Positions 38,440-50,394 of a DNA stretch of 64,000 nucleotides are shown in pieces. The translations under genes were made by a program, and so were the position numbers. Origin of the DNA: Puffinus mauretanicus (lineage: Eukaryota; Chordata; Aves; Procellariiformes; Procellariidae). The stretch is from contig JAJKFH010002906.1 in the NCBI GenBank assembly GCA_023333565.1, positions 3,116,501-3,180,500 of the forward strand, read 5' to 3'. A model generated the notes under the pieces. The model was not told the DNA's origin. It worked only from the letters and a program-made list of their open reading frames with translations, and searched no databases. How positions within the stretch are numbered: position 1 is the first letter of the stretch; every line of letters begins with the position of its first letter.

Positions 38440-38875
38440 TATCTAAAAGGAAGGCTCCCAGCCAGCTCTGGTATGGTGCAGCACTGACCTGGAGTCAGAC
38501 TGCTGGAAAAAGAGCTGTGTCCTGGCCTCTCTTTGCTTGGGAGCTGCCTCATTTAAACTGAGGCACTCACCTTGCCTGAGCTGTTGTGCCTGGCCATGCC
38601 CCTCACTGATCCTGGTCCTGACCTGCTAACTCAAACTCCTGCCCTGACTCTGGATCCGTCTCATCACGGTGGACTTCCCTGGCTACTAGACTGTTGGTTG
38701 AACTGCATTACTGTCGTGGGACTTGCTCTGCTCACCCTGCTCAGGGTCCGTGTCCCTTGTCAGCCAGGTGACTGCCCTGCCTGTCTTGCTGCTGCTCCTG
38801 GCTCCTGGCCCTCCTTCCCTGGCAGAGGAGCCCACTTCTGTCTCTTCCTGACAGTGGGGCTCACTAAATGAGACC
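38440..38875 (+). mobile_element. GC-richer block, probable old LTR remnant
   Basis: This block of about 430 bp is markedly C/T/G-rich within AT-rich DNA, with little CpG and much TG/CA. It opens with GCTGCCTCATTTAAACTGAGGCACTC-type sequence (38530-38570), a possible TATA-like core. It then runs through CTGTTGTGCCTGGCCATGCC, repeated CCTGACTCTGGA-like phrases, TTGCTGCTGCTCCTGGCTCC and GAGCCCACTTCTGTCTC, ending near TGACAGTGGGGCTCACTAAA. The layout resembles LTRs I have seen in bird and turtle genomes, but I cannot name the family or place its ends. The 99-codon plus-strand frame is Leu/Pro-rich and probably incidental. Confidence 0.4.
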
Positions 38876-41800
38876 CTACTTCTGTATTGCTACTCTATTC
38901 CCTTAACACAGCAGTATCAAAAGACCTGGTACATTCCAGAAATAAAACAAGTAGCAAAAAAGAAAATTACAAATAAATTTCTGTTTAGGAGCGGAGCAGC
39001 AAAGAGAGCTCTAGATAGCTGCTTCGGTACATTCAAATGGCTAACCCTCCCATACTGATTAAGACGTCCTTCGCAGGAGTGAGAGACAGTCACTGTAAAG
39101 GGCCTATAGGTTGCAACCTTCACAGATACATGTTGCTAAGGAGAATTGAAATACTGGCAGAAAATTACTTGGCGTAATGAAAACATCACTTGATTATCAT
39201 TCATTCAGTAATATTATTTTCATTAAGTAAATGGAGATTTCAAGAGCTTTCATGCCTCAGTCTCTCAGAAAAGAACACTGAGAAGCTGACCCTCAGCATG
39301 AATGTGAGCTAATAAAAGCTTTTCCAAATTGGAGGTAGGCAGTGGTGCCTACCAAGGTGATGTTTGTCACTGTTTGAATCGACCTTTCTGTGAAGCTTGA
39401 AAACCAATTCAGATGTGATTGCAGAAGCTGCCTTTTGGTAATATCCTCTTTTATTGACAAAAGGGGATGGGGTCAACTCATTTTCATAACAATCTGCTCG
39501 AAGAAATCCTTAACCACTCTATCATTTACAGTTGTTTTGCAATACAGCCTGCAAAAATATTACTGGGCTTAGAGTAGGCAATAAGAAGGGGGAAAATGAC
39601 AACTTTTTTCTTTTTTTTTTTTTTGATAGCTGTTTTAAGAAGAAAAGTCTACCATTAATGAGCAAAAAAAGATAAACAATTTAATTTTTTTCTCTGTCTA
39701 TTAATGTATTCTAGCTTTGAAATATTGCTTCCTTTAAAAGCAAATAGTTCTCACTGAAACCTTTCACAAATGAAACAAATGGAAAAAGAAAATAAAATGA
39801 TACAATGCAAAGCAAGGAAGTGGTTTTCAAAAGTAGACACATTTGAAAGGCTCCTTTTCTGTAGAAGTCAGCAATGGCTAGTGACAATGGGTGATAAGTG
39901 GTTATCAAGAGACCTGGTTCTGTTTTTGGTTCACTACTTACAATTATGTTTTCAGTGAATTTATTCTTTTATCTGATTTTGGATTATCCTAGCTCAAGTA
40001 ATAATTTTCACTGATTAGTTATTATTCATAATTGGTGAATGAATCATTTGCTTGGACAAATTGCTGCTTATCAATTGTTCCTGAACAGGTCACTACAAGT
40101 TATTTGTAATTTTCTCTCTGAGTTGCATGAATGGTTACCTATGTCACATAGCAATATTTTTGGTCCTTGATGGGATGAAATAAGCTTTCTGAACTACTGT
40201 GCCTGAAGAAAAAATCCTGCAGTTTTGATTCTTGTCATTAAGAGTGGTTAGAGCAGATTGTTCTTTGAGCATAGGGAATGACAGATAAAGGTAATATACA
40301 GCACAGGATACTTCAGGATATTTCAAATATTTTGGTGACTTCCCTTAGCCCAACACAGGACATCCTCTTCCATGGATCCCAGATTTAGAAAATGTCTGAT
40401 GAAACTCATAAGCAGATTCATCATCTGCTTTATAATAATTCATTCAATTTTCTTTTGTCATATTCAAACCCAGCAATTCACACCAGCATATTTCTAATAC
40501 GAAAGCTGAAGCTAAATGTGTGTTTTCTTCACCTGTTTAGTTCTGTAAACACACCAGTGTTGAGGAAGCTGCTGTGTCATTTCTCCCTCTTATAAACAGT
40601 AGTGTACTTTTATATATCTGCCGAAGAAGGGCATGGACTGAATACACTGCTCTTTAGTTAGTGTCATGCTGTCACCAGCTATTCTCTATTCTTAGCATCA
40701 TAAATGTGCACAGTGGTCTTTGTCTCATATTGAATGTGTTAGTGCCAGGTCTCTTGGCTTTTAGAGAGCAACATCTTACTGCTCAGTTAAGTATTCCAAA
40801 CTAAATAAAACCAAAAGGTCATCTATTCTGTCAGTGCTTAGTTGTGTTCAGGCAATCACAAGAATTACCAGATGCATCCTTGGTCCTCAGGGGCCCTCTT
40901 GAATTCTTGTGGTGGTATCACTTCACTCTGTGATTTCTGTCTTCCGCTACTGCTGCTCATTGTTTACTTTGGCCTCCTTTGCTTAAATAGGAGCCTTCCT
41001 CCTTCCTTTTCCTTTACTCAGTTTTTGAAAGCACAGTACCTATATCCATATGCTCTCTTGCCTGCACAAATCTTCTCTACATTTTCGGTTTTTGAATTTT
41101 GAATAAAATCTTACTCTTTTCAATGCTTGCAAGAACAAGCCCAGCAACTATAAGCCAAATTAACTGGCAAGTGCTGTTATTTGCAAGCGTGTTTTGCAAT
41201 TTTTATTTTGCTGTATTTCCTTGGTCCAGTGTAACTCCCTCCATAAACGGGTCATGAGGACTCCAGGGACTATCCTGCAGAAAAGGAAACCGGCTCTGTT
41301 CCAGAATTTAAAAGTGTTTTACTCCTGCTGAGGATCTAGACATCTATTTTTAATTACCAGTTTTGTGATTACTCCTTCAATAATGCTCCTTCCAAAGAGA
41401 GTTATTTCATTAACACGACGTTAGCCAATTCAGCTATTTAAAAAACCAAACACACCCAAAGATGTTTGTTTTAATTAATTATAAAGGGCAAAACCAGGAA
41501 AACAAGCAAATATTAATAAAGATGGCAGTCTTGAAAAGGGCAATAGGGCGATTAATACATGTATGTACTATTGTATAGGGAGAAGTACTTTAAATAGAGC
41601 TGTGTGCAGAGTCAGACACAATGGAATATCCATTCTTGCAAATTGTTCTCAGTAAATCTATCTAATCTATTTATTTATCTTCAGATCATGCACATTTAGA
41701 TCAGAGTTCTGCCAGCTGAGTTAATAATTCTTATCTGAAAGTAATTACGTTGGTCCATAAGTTTTCACCACTGTGTTGTTCCACATCATATCAAACTGTG

Positions 41801-43970
41801 TGATGTCTCATCACATTAGCATAAAATGCGTTGTGGTGGTGCACAGCATGGTGTGGTGGCAGACTAGAAATGATGCAGCATTCCTAACAGTAGTGAACTA
41901 GTAAGTGTCACTGGTATTTAGAAATTTGTGCATACTGCAGTTTGATTACTCTTTAGAGGATTTGTTTTTTATCCTTTCCTTTACATTTAAAGGGCTTGAA
42001 CTGGATGTTAACTTTTATGACCCAGATTTGGTGCTCCAGAGAAGCACTGTTAGAACCCCAAAAGACTTCAAACCTACCTTTTAGTTACAAAAATGTGTCA
42101 GTTCTGAATTTATTGACCATCTGTCAGGCTTCACTCACTACTAGCTAGCTGTCATTGTTTGTTATTTGATGCACTTCTATAATGACTCACTGCAGGGAGC
42201 TACCAGTATCTCCGTCACAGTGATTAATGAGGTCACTGTCTATCTGCAAGCATCTCAGCCTATAATTATTTCTAGTCGCTATTAGCTAGTATGCCAGATC
42301 AGATGAAAGTAATGTGTTTATATATAGTATTTGCCCCTAATAATAATATTCACCTGGTGTGAAGATATTCAGCTGATTGTTTCCAATTAGTATTTTTCTT
42401 TAATTGTATTTTAGATGTCTCTTAAACCAGCCCCATTCAAAACCATCTTCTTTTGAGCAGTAAAAACAACTGTCACAACTGAGCTCCAGCACTTTTTTAT
42501 TTCTCTGTCCTGAAATGTCTACTGTATTCCATATGCATATTTAGTACATTAATATTCTTTTGTGCTTATGATATTTTTGTAGATAAATAAAAGTTTGAAA
42601 TTCTCTCATTATTACTACTGCTATTGTTGTAGTTTTAAGATAGTGGTCTTAGCCACAATCCAGAATGGGGATCCAACAAGGAAGCACAGGGTGGTAGCTT
42701 CTCCTGCCTTGAAAAACCTGTGAAATTTCCCTAATATTGTTTTTTAGAATAGTAGTTCCCCAGAAACCCCGTGAAGACTACAACTCCATTGTGTAATGGA
42801 TTTACTAGTGTACAAGAAGATATAATTCCCATCCTGAGGAGTTTAAAATCAAAAGAGGCAAGCTTTATTGTGTTAGGGACCAAAAAGAAGGATAAAATAT
42901 TTCAGCAGAACTAGAGAAGAAAGATTTTCTTGTCATTCAAGTATCATAGTAAGAGGAACATCAGGGCTTATCTGCAGCAAATTATTTAGGGCTGTGCAAA
43001 ATGTCTTTTCTGAGCTGATAGATTTATTTTGGTATTTTTTGTAGAAGCTAAGACAAAAATGGTCCAGATTCAGAAAGTAGAAGCAACAGTGTCAGTTTCT
43101 GTTCTTCTCCCTACTCCATGCACTTTTCAGGTGGTGGCACAGCAAAGAGGGGACTTACCCAATATAAGGAAACTGTCAGGTTCAAATCCTTTCTATTCCA
43201 AAGTGATTTAGCACAATCCTCTTACAGGAGAATGACAAAAACAACTTGTAAGATATGTCAGTTCTTCTTTTTGTCACTTTAGTTTTGTGTAAATTATTGG
43301 AGAAATTTGAGAAAAACTGCAAATAATTTTGGCTGCCTTAAATTCCATACTCGGTGGGCTCACCTAAGATTTGCCAACTTACACTCTTATTTGGACCATT
43401 GAGTCTATATTCTGTATTCATAAAATAATTTCTGAGGATGAGTGTGATGCACTAAAACATTTGTGATACACTAAAATACTACAGTGGCATATATATAAAA
43501 AGAGGCAATGATAATCTTATCGATGACATGCAGAGATGTTTTAATGTTCTGTGTCAAACTGACAGTTTTTCACAAGTATTCTGATCATTCATCACTCAGT
43601 GGAAAATGTTACCAAACAGAATTAAATTAATGCAAAATGTGTTTTACCAGATCATTTTTTTAGATCTTAACAATAAAATTGCTCTTCAACTGTTTCCTGT
43701 TATAATGACCATTATCTTCTGCTCTAATTTATTCTTTTTACCAGAATACCTTGCCATAACTATTATTCATTGTTAGACTAATTAGCTTTTCTATTAAGAT
43801 ACGATAATCAAATTCCTTTCTTTTCTAAGGCCCAATCACAGGTCCACACTGAAACCCAGGTCATTTTACTGAGGTTATAATTTCTTTTCTCACCACCGGG
43901 TCTGTCAGTTTGCCCTTTCTGCAGTGAAAAACCCTCACTGAACTGAATAAACTGTTTACCCAAGAAGCCC
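38876..43970. other. AT-rich non-coding stretch
   Basis: Nothing recognised. A T-run lies near 39608-39624. Open frames stay under 90 codons and lack motifs. Confidence 0.5.
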
Positions 43971-44411
43971 AGTGAAACCTAGTGAGAAATCCCTGCTAAG
44001 ACATGGGATACAGCAAGATTTCTGGGCAGAGGTGAAAAAAGGAGCAGAGATGTTTGCCTACAGACAACTCAGAGATGAAGATGGACAAAGCTGGAGAAAC
44101 CACACACTTGCCCTGATGTATGGAAGGAGCTTAGGGATAGGAAAAGGGTTAGGGTTAGGAGAGCAGCAGAAACCTTTTTCAGGGCTGAATTCAGAAGAAT
44201 AGAAGGAGTGAAAGCTAAGACAACAGTCTTATGTGCCGATTACTCAGTGCTGAAGAGCAAGGGATGGAGAGACCAAAGGGTATGGGAAAGTTGTTCAGGG
44301 GACAAGAAACTGAGGGGGGACTGGCAACTAGCAAGCCTGATGTGGGGAGATGATCATTGTGGAAAGCGTCTGAGGAAGTCCTGCCCAAAGGTCTCCAGAG
44401 AAAGGCCTAAG
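43971..44411 (+). other. purine-rich block with two neighbouring open frames
   Basis: Composition shifts to G/A-rich. Two plus-strand frames follow each other, 43972-44202 (76 codons, containing RQLRDEDGQSWRNHT) and 44208-44417 (69 codons, Lys/Arg/Trp-rich). Neither is recognised. A GGGTTAGGGTTAGG stretch at 44146-44159 resembles two telomere repeats but is too short to call. It could be a decayed retroelement or pseudogene, or simply a purine-rich segment. Confidence 0.3.
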
Positions 44412-44451
44412 AGGTAAGTTTAGTTAATCAAAGGTAAGTGTAGTTAATCAA
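44412..44451 (+). repeat. 20-bp tandem duplication carrying AGGTAAGT twice
   Basis: AGGTAAGTTTAGTTAATCAA (44412-44431) is followed directly by the same 20 bp with one T-to-G change (44432-44451). Each unit begins AGGTAAGT, the vertebrate 5' splice-site consensus, here preceded by AAG. No exon was identified upstream. Confidence 0.9.
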
Positions 44452-47400
44452 AGTTTAACTATATCATCTGTGTAATGTTGTACCTGGGGCTTCTTAAAAC
44501 TGATGCCTCATAGGACAAACAGATTTTATGGTGATATTGTGAAGGATTTTTTTTATACTGCTAGAGGAGATGCTCCACACAGAAGGGGCTCTAAGGTTGC
44601 AAAGAGCTATAGAGATCTGCTGCAAGTACTTTTGACAAAAGAGGAAGATAGATGAAAAAAATGCATGAGAGGATGTGTTGGACTGAGAACTGTACCTGCA
44701 CACATCCAGAACACATAAAAATACCGATTTGTTTGTTGCCAGGACTCATTATTTTAAGACAAGTACAGTACTTGCTTGCTTCCACACCTTGCTGGAAGAG
44801 CAGTCAAGATTTTCCTTTCTCCCTCAGCTTTTGAGAGGTAACTTTGGAAAATGGAAGGGAGAGAGAAATTGTCTAATGTATTCTCACAAAGGAGAAAGAG
44901 GGAACAGAGAGAACCTCATGGAGACAATCTGTTCTCTCTCTCCTCTTTCTCTGAAATACTAAAAAAAACCAGAGAGAAATCGGAGGTACATATTTCACTG
45001 CTCAGGTGGGGAAGAGATGACAATTTGGATGGATATTGGTGATGCAGGAGCAGAATTAATATGGGGAGGTTGGGGAAGATATAGTCTTGCGGTTCCTCTC
45101 AATTGATGGCTTGGGTGATGCTTTACAATATGGTGCAATGAATCAGAGCTTGTTCATGTATAACAAGCTTATTTGGGAGAATGAGCAACACTGTGGCTTC
45201 CACATGATCTGAAGGTAGCCCATGGTTATTTTGAAAAAAAAATAATCAGGGAGAAATGTACAATATAGCTTTAAGAAAAATCTATCAACTGGGAGGGGGG
45301 CAGCAGCTTTCACTCCACTTTTTTGAACCTCAGGGTTTGTAATACTGTACTTTGACAGAAAATCCCCAAACAGCTCTAGTAGACTGTATATTCTCAACTT
45401 AATTAAAATAATTTTAGAAGATACCATATGTAATACTAAATCGGTCAAACACAAAGGCAAATTCCGATCTCAAGAGCTACTCCTTTTCTTAATTCTTTTT
45501 ATTTCACAGTCTATTCGCTAGCTACAAGCCATTTGTTTAGCTTCACAATACCACAGAATTGGCATTTTGTTGTAAAGAATAAAGAAGTTCTTGTTTCATC
45601 AAAAGCTTTACTGTGTTTAGCTGTAGGAAACTTGTACAATCTCTTTCCTCACATTAGCTATTCTATTTTTATTTTCCTTTCAGTTTGGTATTGTTTTCCA
45701 CCATACAGCTTTGTCTCATGCAGATTGTCAAATTTGTCAGGGTTCCTTATTTGTCTGAAACTTTTCAAGCATAAGGGTTATTTTTCTACTAGCAGTTCTA
45801 AAAATATATCCCCAGGAGATATGGCTTGTATGATGATAACCTAGGCTGCAAGAAGGGATACAACTGAATAACAGAAAGCTAACTAAATAAAACTAACATT
45901 TCTTTCATGTGCACAAATCAGCTGGGAGTTCTTCCTTTACATGAGTTGTTGAATTTGAGTGGATCCAGTTATTTATTATGACGGGTTGTAATTACTCAGC
46001 ATGCTGCTTACATTTGCTTAAGATTCTGCTACTTGCTGGAATATGGAAAATGTTTCAATGGAAGGAAGCCATAGGACCTTTGAATGACCTAACCCACTAG
46101 TCTGTCTGGAGATATTAGTGGATTCAGTGTTTATGTGAGCAACTGGTTTCAGGAAAATGCTGTAAAACACAGCTTTGCTCTGACTACTGTCCTTACATTG
46201 CTTTACTGATGTCATTTATTGCAGTCTAATTTTATGTTATAAGATTATTTGGGGTAGGATTTTTTTTTTTTGTAATTATTATGTATTTCCTCAACTCCTA
46301 GCACAAGGGGAGCCTGAAATGGGGACTTGTAACTCTACTGTTATACAAATAATAACAACAGTTAACAGCCTTTTGTCTCTGAGGCATTAAGACTACAAAT
46401 TGAGCTGTATTAATGACTAATTAGTGTTTTCAGCATCTTCCCAGTGCACAAGTCAAGGAAAAGGTAATTTTCTTGGCTTTTTTTATTTATCCTCTCCGAA
46501 GATGAACATTTTATTACATTAAATCTTTTAATATTTTGGAAAAAATGTAAAATTTTATTTTAACATTTGAGAACAGATCATATTTAACTTGAGAAATTTC
46601 CAGCTGTGGGAACTTCCGATATCTTTTCTCTGTATTGTGGAAAATCTGTTGTTATGACAAATGATGTTAATGTAAAAACTATAATGAAACAATGAGATAT
46701 AAACTTTGTATATGACATTGCCCATAGATGGAAATAGAGAGAGGTATTCCATCAGCTATACCCAGTCATTATGGGGTCCATGTGATTTTAAACACATAGT
46801 TTTTCCCATAAATGTTCTGCATTCCAGCAGGCTAGCAAACTTTTGAGATTTGGGGCAATTAGAAAAAAGTGAAATAAAAGTAAAAAAACCAACCTTGACT
46901 CAATTTGGTAATGAGAATACAAAAGCAGAAACGGGTCTGAGAGGATGTAATGGATCTGAACGTGGATATTTTTACATGTTTGAAATTTCCTTTTAAAATC
47001 ATTTCAGTCTACTGTCTTCTTGACCATAGCATGAAGGTTTCTTTCCCAGATTTGAATATTATTAATGAATTTAGAAGGAAAAAACCTTTTTCTTCCTGGG
47101 ATGCACCCCCACCTCATTTCTTTTCATATCCTTCCTGTTCTGGAAATTTGTTCTCAAAACTATGTTGCTCATCTTAACAGCTACAGCTCACATACTAAGG
47201 CAATCCAGTCTTTAAAGATCAACTTTCGGTTAAAGGTTTCTCAAAAAAAAAGAAGAGACACTTAGGAAAAATAAAGAGTTTATTTAAGTAGATGGATAGT
47301 TCTTGCTGACAGGTCAGAAAACTTCTAGAGGACAACAATATTTTAGCTGAGGTTTCCAGAAAAAGAATAGCCTGCTTTTGCTTTTCTGTATTCCAGATAA

Positions 47401-47876
47401 ACTTACCTCATCTATGTTCTGCAAGCAAATGGCTAATAAAAGATTTTTACATTTAAGCACTAATTTCTACCCCAACTTTGAACTGTTGTCAGGGGAAAAT
47501 TGAACTCTCTCCAGGCTGCAGGTCTGCTGTCATTTGGAAAGAGCAACAACATTTTGTTTCCCACTTCCTTTCCCACTACATGTCTTTTTAAATCATGCAT
47601 GAAGTAATGTTTGCCTTTTCCTATCTGCCTGAGGGCTTGCTATCACTTTTCCTCAAATAAATAGATATGATTATTAAAGCGGGCTTTTAAAAAACATTCA
47701 GTGCTGCATTAAATATCAGTGGTAAAAGTCTCCTCAATTTCAATGGACAGAAATTCAAACAATTTCTCTTTCTTATTATTTATATGAACTTCCACTTTGG
47801 ATTTTCTTATTATATATTTTTTCATGTTTCCTGAGTTCCATGAGTTCTTCTGTTCTTGGTCTGGGGACACCATCGG
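44452..47876. other. AT-rich non-coding stretch
   Basis: Unrecognised open frames up to 105 codons lie on both strands around 44.6-45.8 kb. They overlap each other and show no family motif. Confidence 0.45.
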
Positions 47877-47927
47877 TGACTAGAGTTTAAATTCATAACA
47901 TCATTCTGATGTGTCCATCCATAGCGT
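47877..47927 (+). repeat. 51-bp direct repeat, copy 1
   Basis: The segment begins TGACTAGAGTTTAAATTC and ends CCATCCATAGCGT. It is identical over 51 bp to 51903-51953, in the same orientation, 4026 bp apart. Flanking bases differ on both sides. It does not resemble CR1 or either LTR type. Confidence 0.95.
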
Positions 47928-50303
47928 GGCTTCAAGAAGCACATGAGACACCACATCTGGTATAGCTCTCATCCTGCTGATCAGGGTACTTTGTAGAGAT
48001 GCTGAGAACGTCAGTTTGAACTGCCTAATGCTGAGCAGGTCAATGAACCTGAATTTCCCACCTACTATAGTGTTCAATCTACTAGGCTATAACAGTATAT
48101 GTAGATACAACTTGATCTTCCTCTCTAAATAAAATTGGCAACATTTCATGAGCTGTCTGTTTCTCCAAATGTTTGTGTGTTCTGGGAGTACAGGTTGGGT
48201 TGGGTCTCTAATAGGAACGAAGCATTTGTAATGGGGCAGGAAATCTCACAAAGAGCCAGTTCTGAGATGAGCAGAAGCACAGCTGGGAGGTCAGATAGCT
48301 TTTCCTTCAAAGAGAAGACCATTTAATAGGACTAGCAGTAGCAGCATAGGGGTTTTGGATTGAAATCTTGATCTTTATCTCAGTCTTGCTTATGTTCAGC
48401 CTTGTGATATTCTCTTTCCTCTTTTTCTCTGCTTCCAAATCCATTGAGATAATAGTGATTTACTGCTGCTCTGGCTCGTAAGAGTCTGATCCAGGAAGTC
48501 AGTAGGACTTTTGCCACAATGAATCAGTATAATTCATGTTGCATAAAATGAGCAGACATAAAGTGCATTTCAGGACATGATATGGCCTTGTACTGTCTCC
48601 TGTGATGGTGCATGGAATTCCCTTGAAGAAACCAACTAGAGCCTTGTTCTTACGTCGTGGGGCAGAAATGTTTCACCTGGAAACTGTCATTTCTCCTTAC
48701 GTTTCTGTTGTTGAGTCTCCATGACTGTTGGTCTCTGGGAGGTCAATATTCGGCCACATCCTTGCCAGAGTTATTCTTTTTGAAACCATAACAACTAAGT
48801 CTGTGAATTTGTCTGCCTTTTGAATAACTCTCTTTGAGAACTACCACCTCTTGCACAGCTTGCAGATTTTTAGGTTGCTCATTTCTCAGGTATGTCATTC
48901 TGTATAAACTGTACCCCAAAAAGACATATGGAAAGGAAGAAGGAAGAAACAACTCAGTACAGTATAAGGACAGATAATCAGTCAGAACTCACAAAATCAG
49001 GAGCAGATGTAGCCCAATTAAACTCAACAGTTCACAGGTGTTCACAGGAATGACTTTAACATAAAAGCACACTTCTCTTTAGTGCTCCTGATTTTTTTTT
49101 TCCTACAGCTCTTTAAATTTTATATAATTCACCAAACTAAACCAGAAAAAGTAGACAGGTAATTGGAGATTAGTTGGATATAATTGACTTAAAATTCAAC
49201 ATGTTAATTGTTTGTTTGATTTTAGAATCATGGTGAGCCACACTTAGTGAGGGGAAAAGGGTTAAATGATACCATATAATTTGTTCATATAATTTGGTTT
49301 TGAACTCCTGGCAAAAGGCATCCACAATTAAAATTGATATACACAAGATCTGCAGGTTGCTAGAAAATGCTGGAACTCTAGTCCTAATTGGCTTCAATGT
49401 GTATAATTCTTTCTTAGCAGCATGTGATGGAATTTGTCATTGTCTTACTACCTGGACACCGTGCTATCAGCCAGGAACACAGCACATATGTCATTCATTC
49501 TTTTCAAGCTGGTGCTTTCCTGAGTGCTGTTTTAGGAGTTTATTGAGGGGAATGGGCAGAGTGATAATGTACACATTTTTCATTAGTATCTCTTGTTATG
49601 GTATTAGCTTTAATCCTTTCACTTCCTATCACATTACAGAATGGAAAGGTTTTCTTTTGCCCAGATGCCATAACATGTGGAAGATAGATAGAATTCCATC
49701 TAGTTTTCGTATTTTATATTATATTGGGATGATTTTTTTCTGGAAATAATATAACACAGATTTTGTCTTAGTATAGCTCCAAAAATTATGGGTGCTTTCT
49801 CTTCTTGGTAAGTTAAACCTTACTAAAGTTCTTACTTGCAGATAATATTTTCATTCAGGGCAAGATGCACCTGCAAGTTCAAAGAACAGTCTGGAAAGTA
49901 TGCATGACATTGCCATCTTGAACTACCTTTACAACGCAAACCTTACATTATTTGGCTTTATTTAACCTGCTTTTCAGTGCCATTTGTCTTATGCCAGTGC
50001 ACACTCTGCTGCTTAAGCAAATGAGCTCAGCTTGCCTTATTTGTTGAAATCTTCAGGATCAGACCTGATAGCCTTTGGCTTTTGGTTTTCTGGATTTGGC
50101 AGAAAATTACATCTAGTCAATAGGCTAAAGCTTTTGCTGTGTTATTTGAGAACTAATGTAGCTATAATTCTTACATTATATTGAGTCCCAGTATTTGACT
50201 TCCCTGTAGCAATTTCCACATTAGTCTAATCTGGCTAGCAAAGATGTGCAAGCCACTTCAGCATCCCTGTGTTATCATTTGCACTTCCTCTCTCTTCATC
50301 TGT
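47928..50303. other. AT-rich non-coding stretch
   Basis: It holds the longest frame outside transposons, 49294-49749 plus (151 codons), rich in Cys, Phe, Ile and Ser with no domain I recognise. I treat it as chance. Confidence 0.45.
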
Positions 50304-50331
50304 ATCATAGAATCATAGAATCATAGAATCA
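50304..50331 (-). repeat. CR1 3'-terminal octamer repeats
   Basis: The octamer CATAGAAT (ATTCTATG on the element strand) is repeated three times. This is the recognition and priming tail found at the 3' end of CR1 elements. Confidence 0.9.
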
Positions 50332-50394
50332 GTAAGGTTGGAAAAGACCTTTAAGATCATCGAGTCCAACCGTCAATCCAACACACCATGCCCA

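Noticed and set aside
44146..44159. GGGTTAGGGTTAGG as an interstitial telomere repeat
   Set aside because: Only two units in a purine-rich stretch; chance is sufficient.
49294..49749. 151-codon plus-strand open frame
   Set aside because: It is the longest frame outside repeats but has no domain, no Kozak-like context and no conservation evidence. Its Cys/Phe/Ile mix is typical of chance translation of AT-rich DNA.
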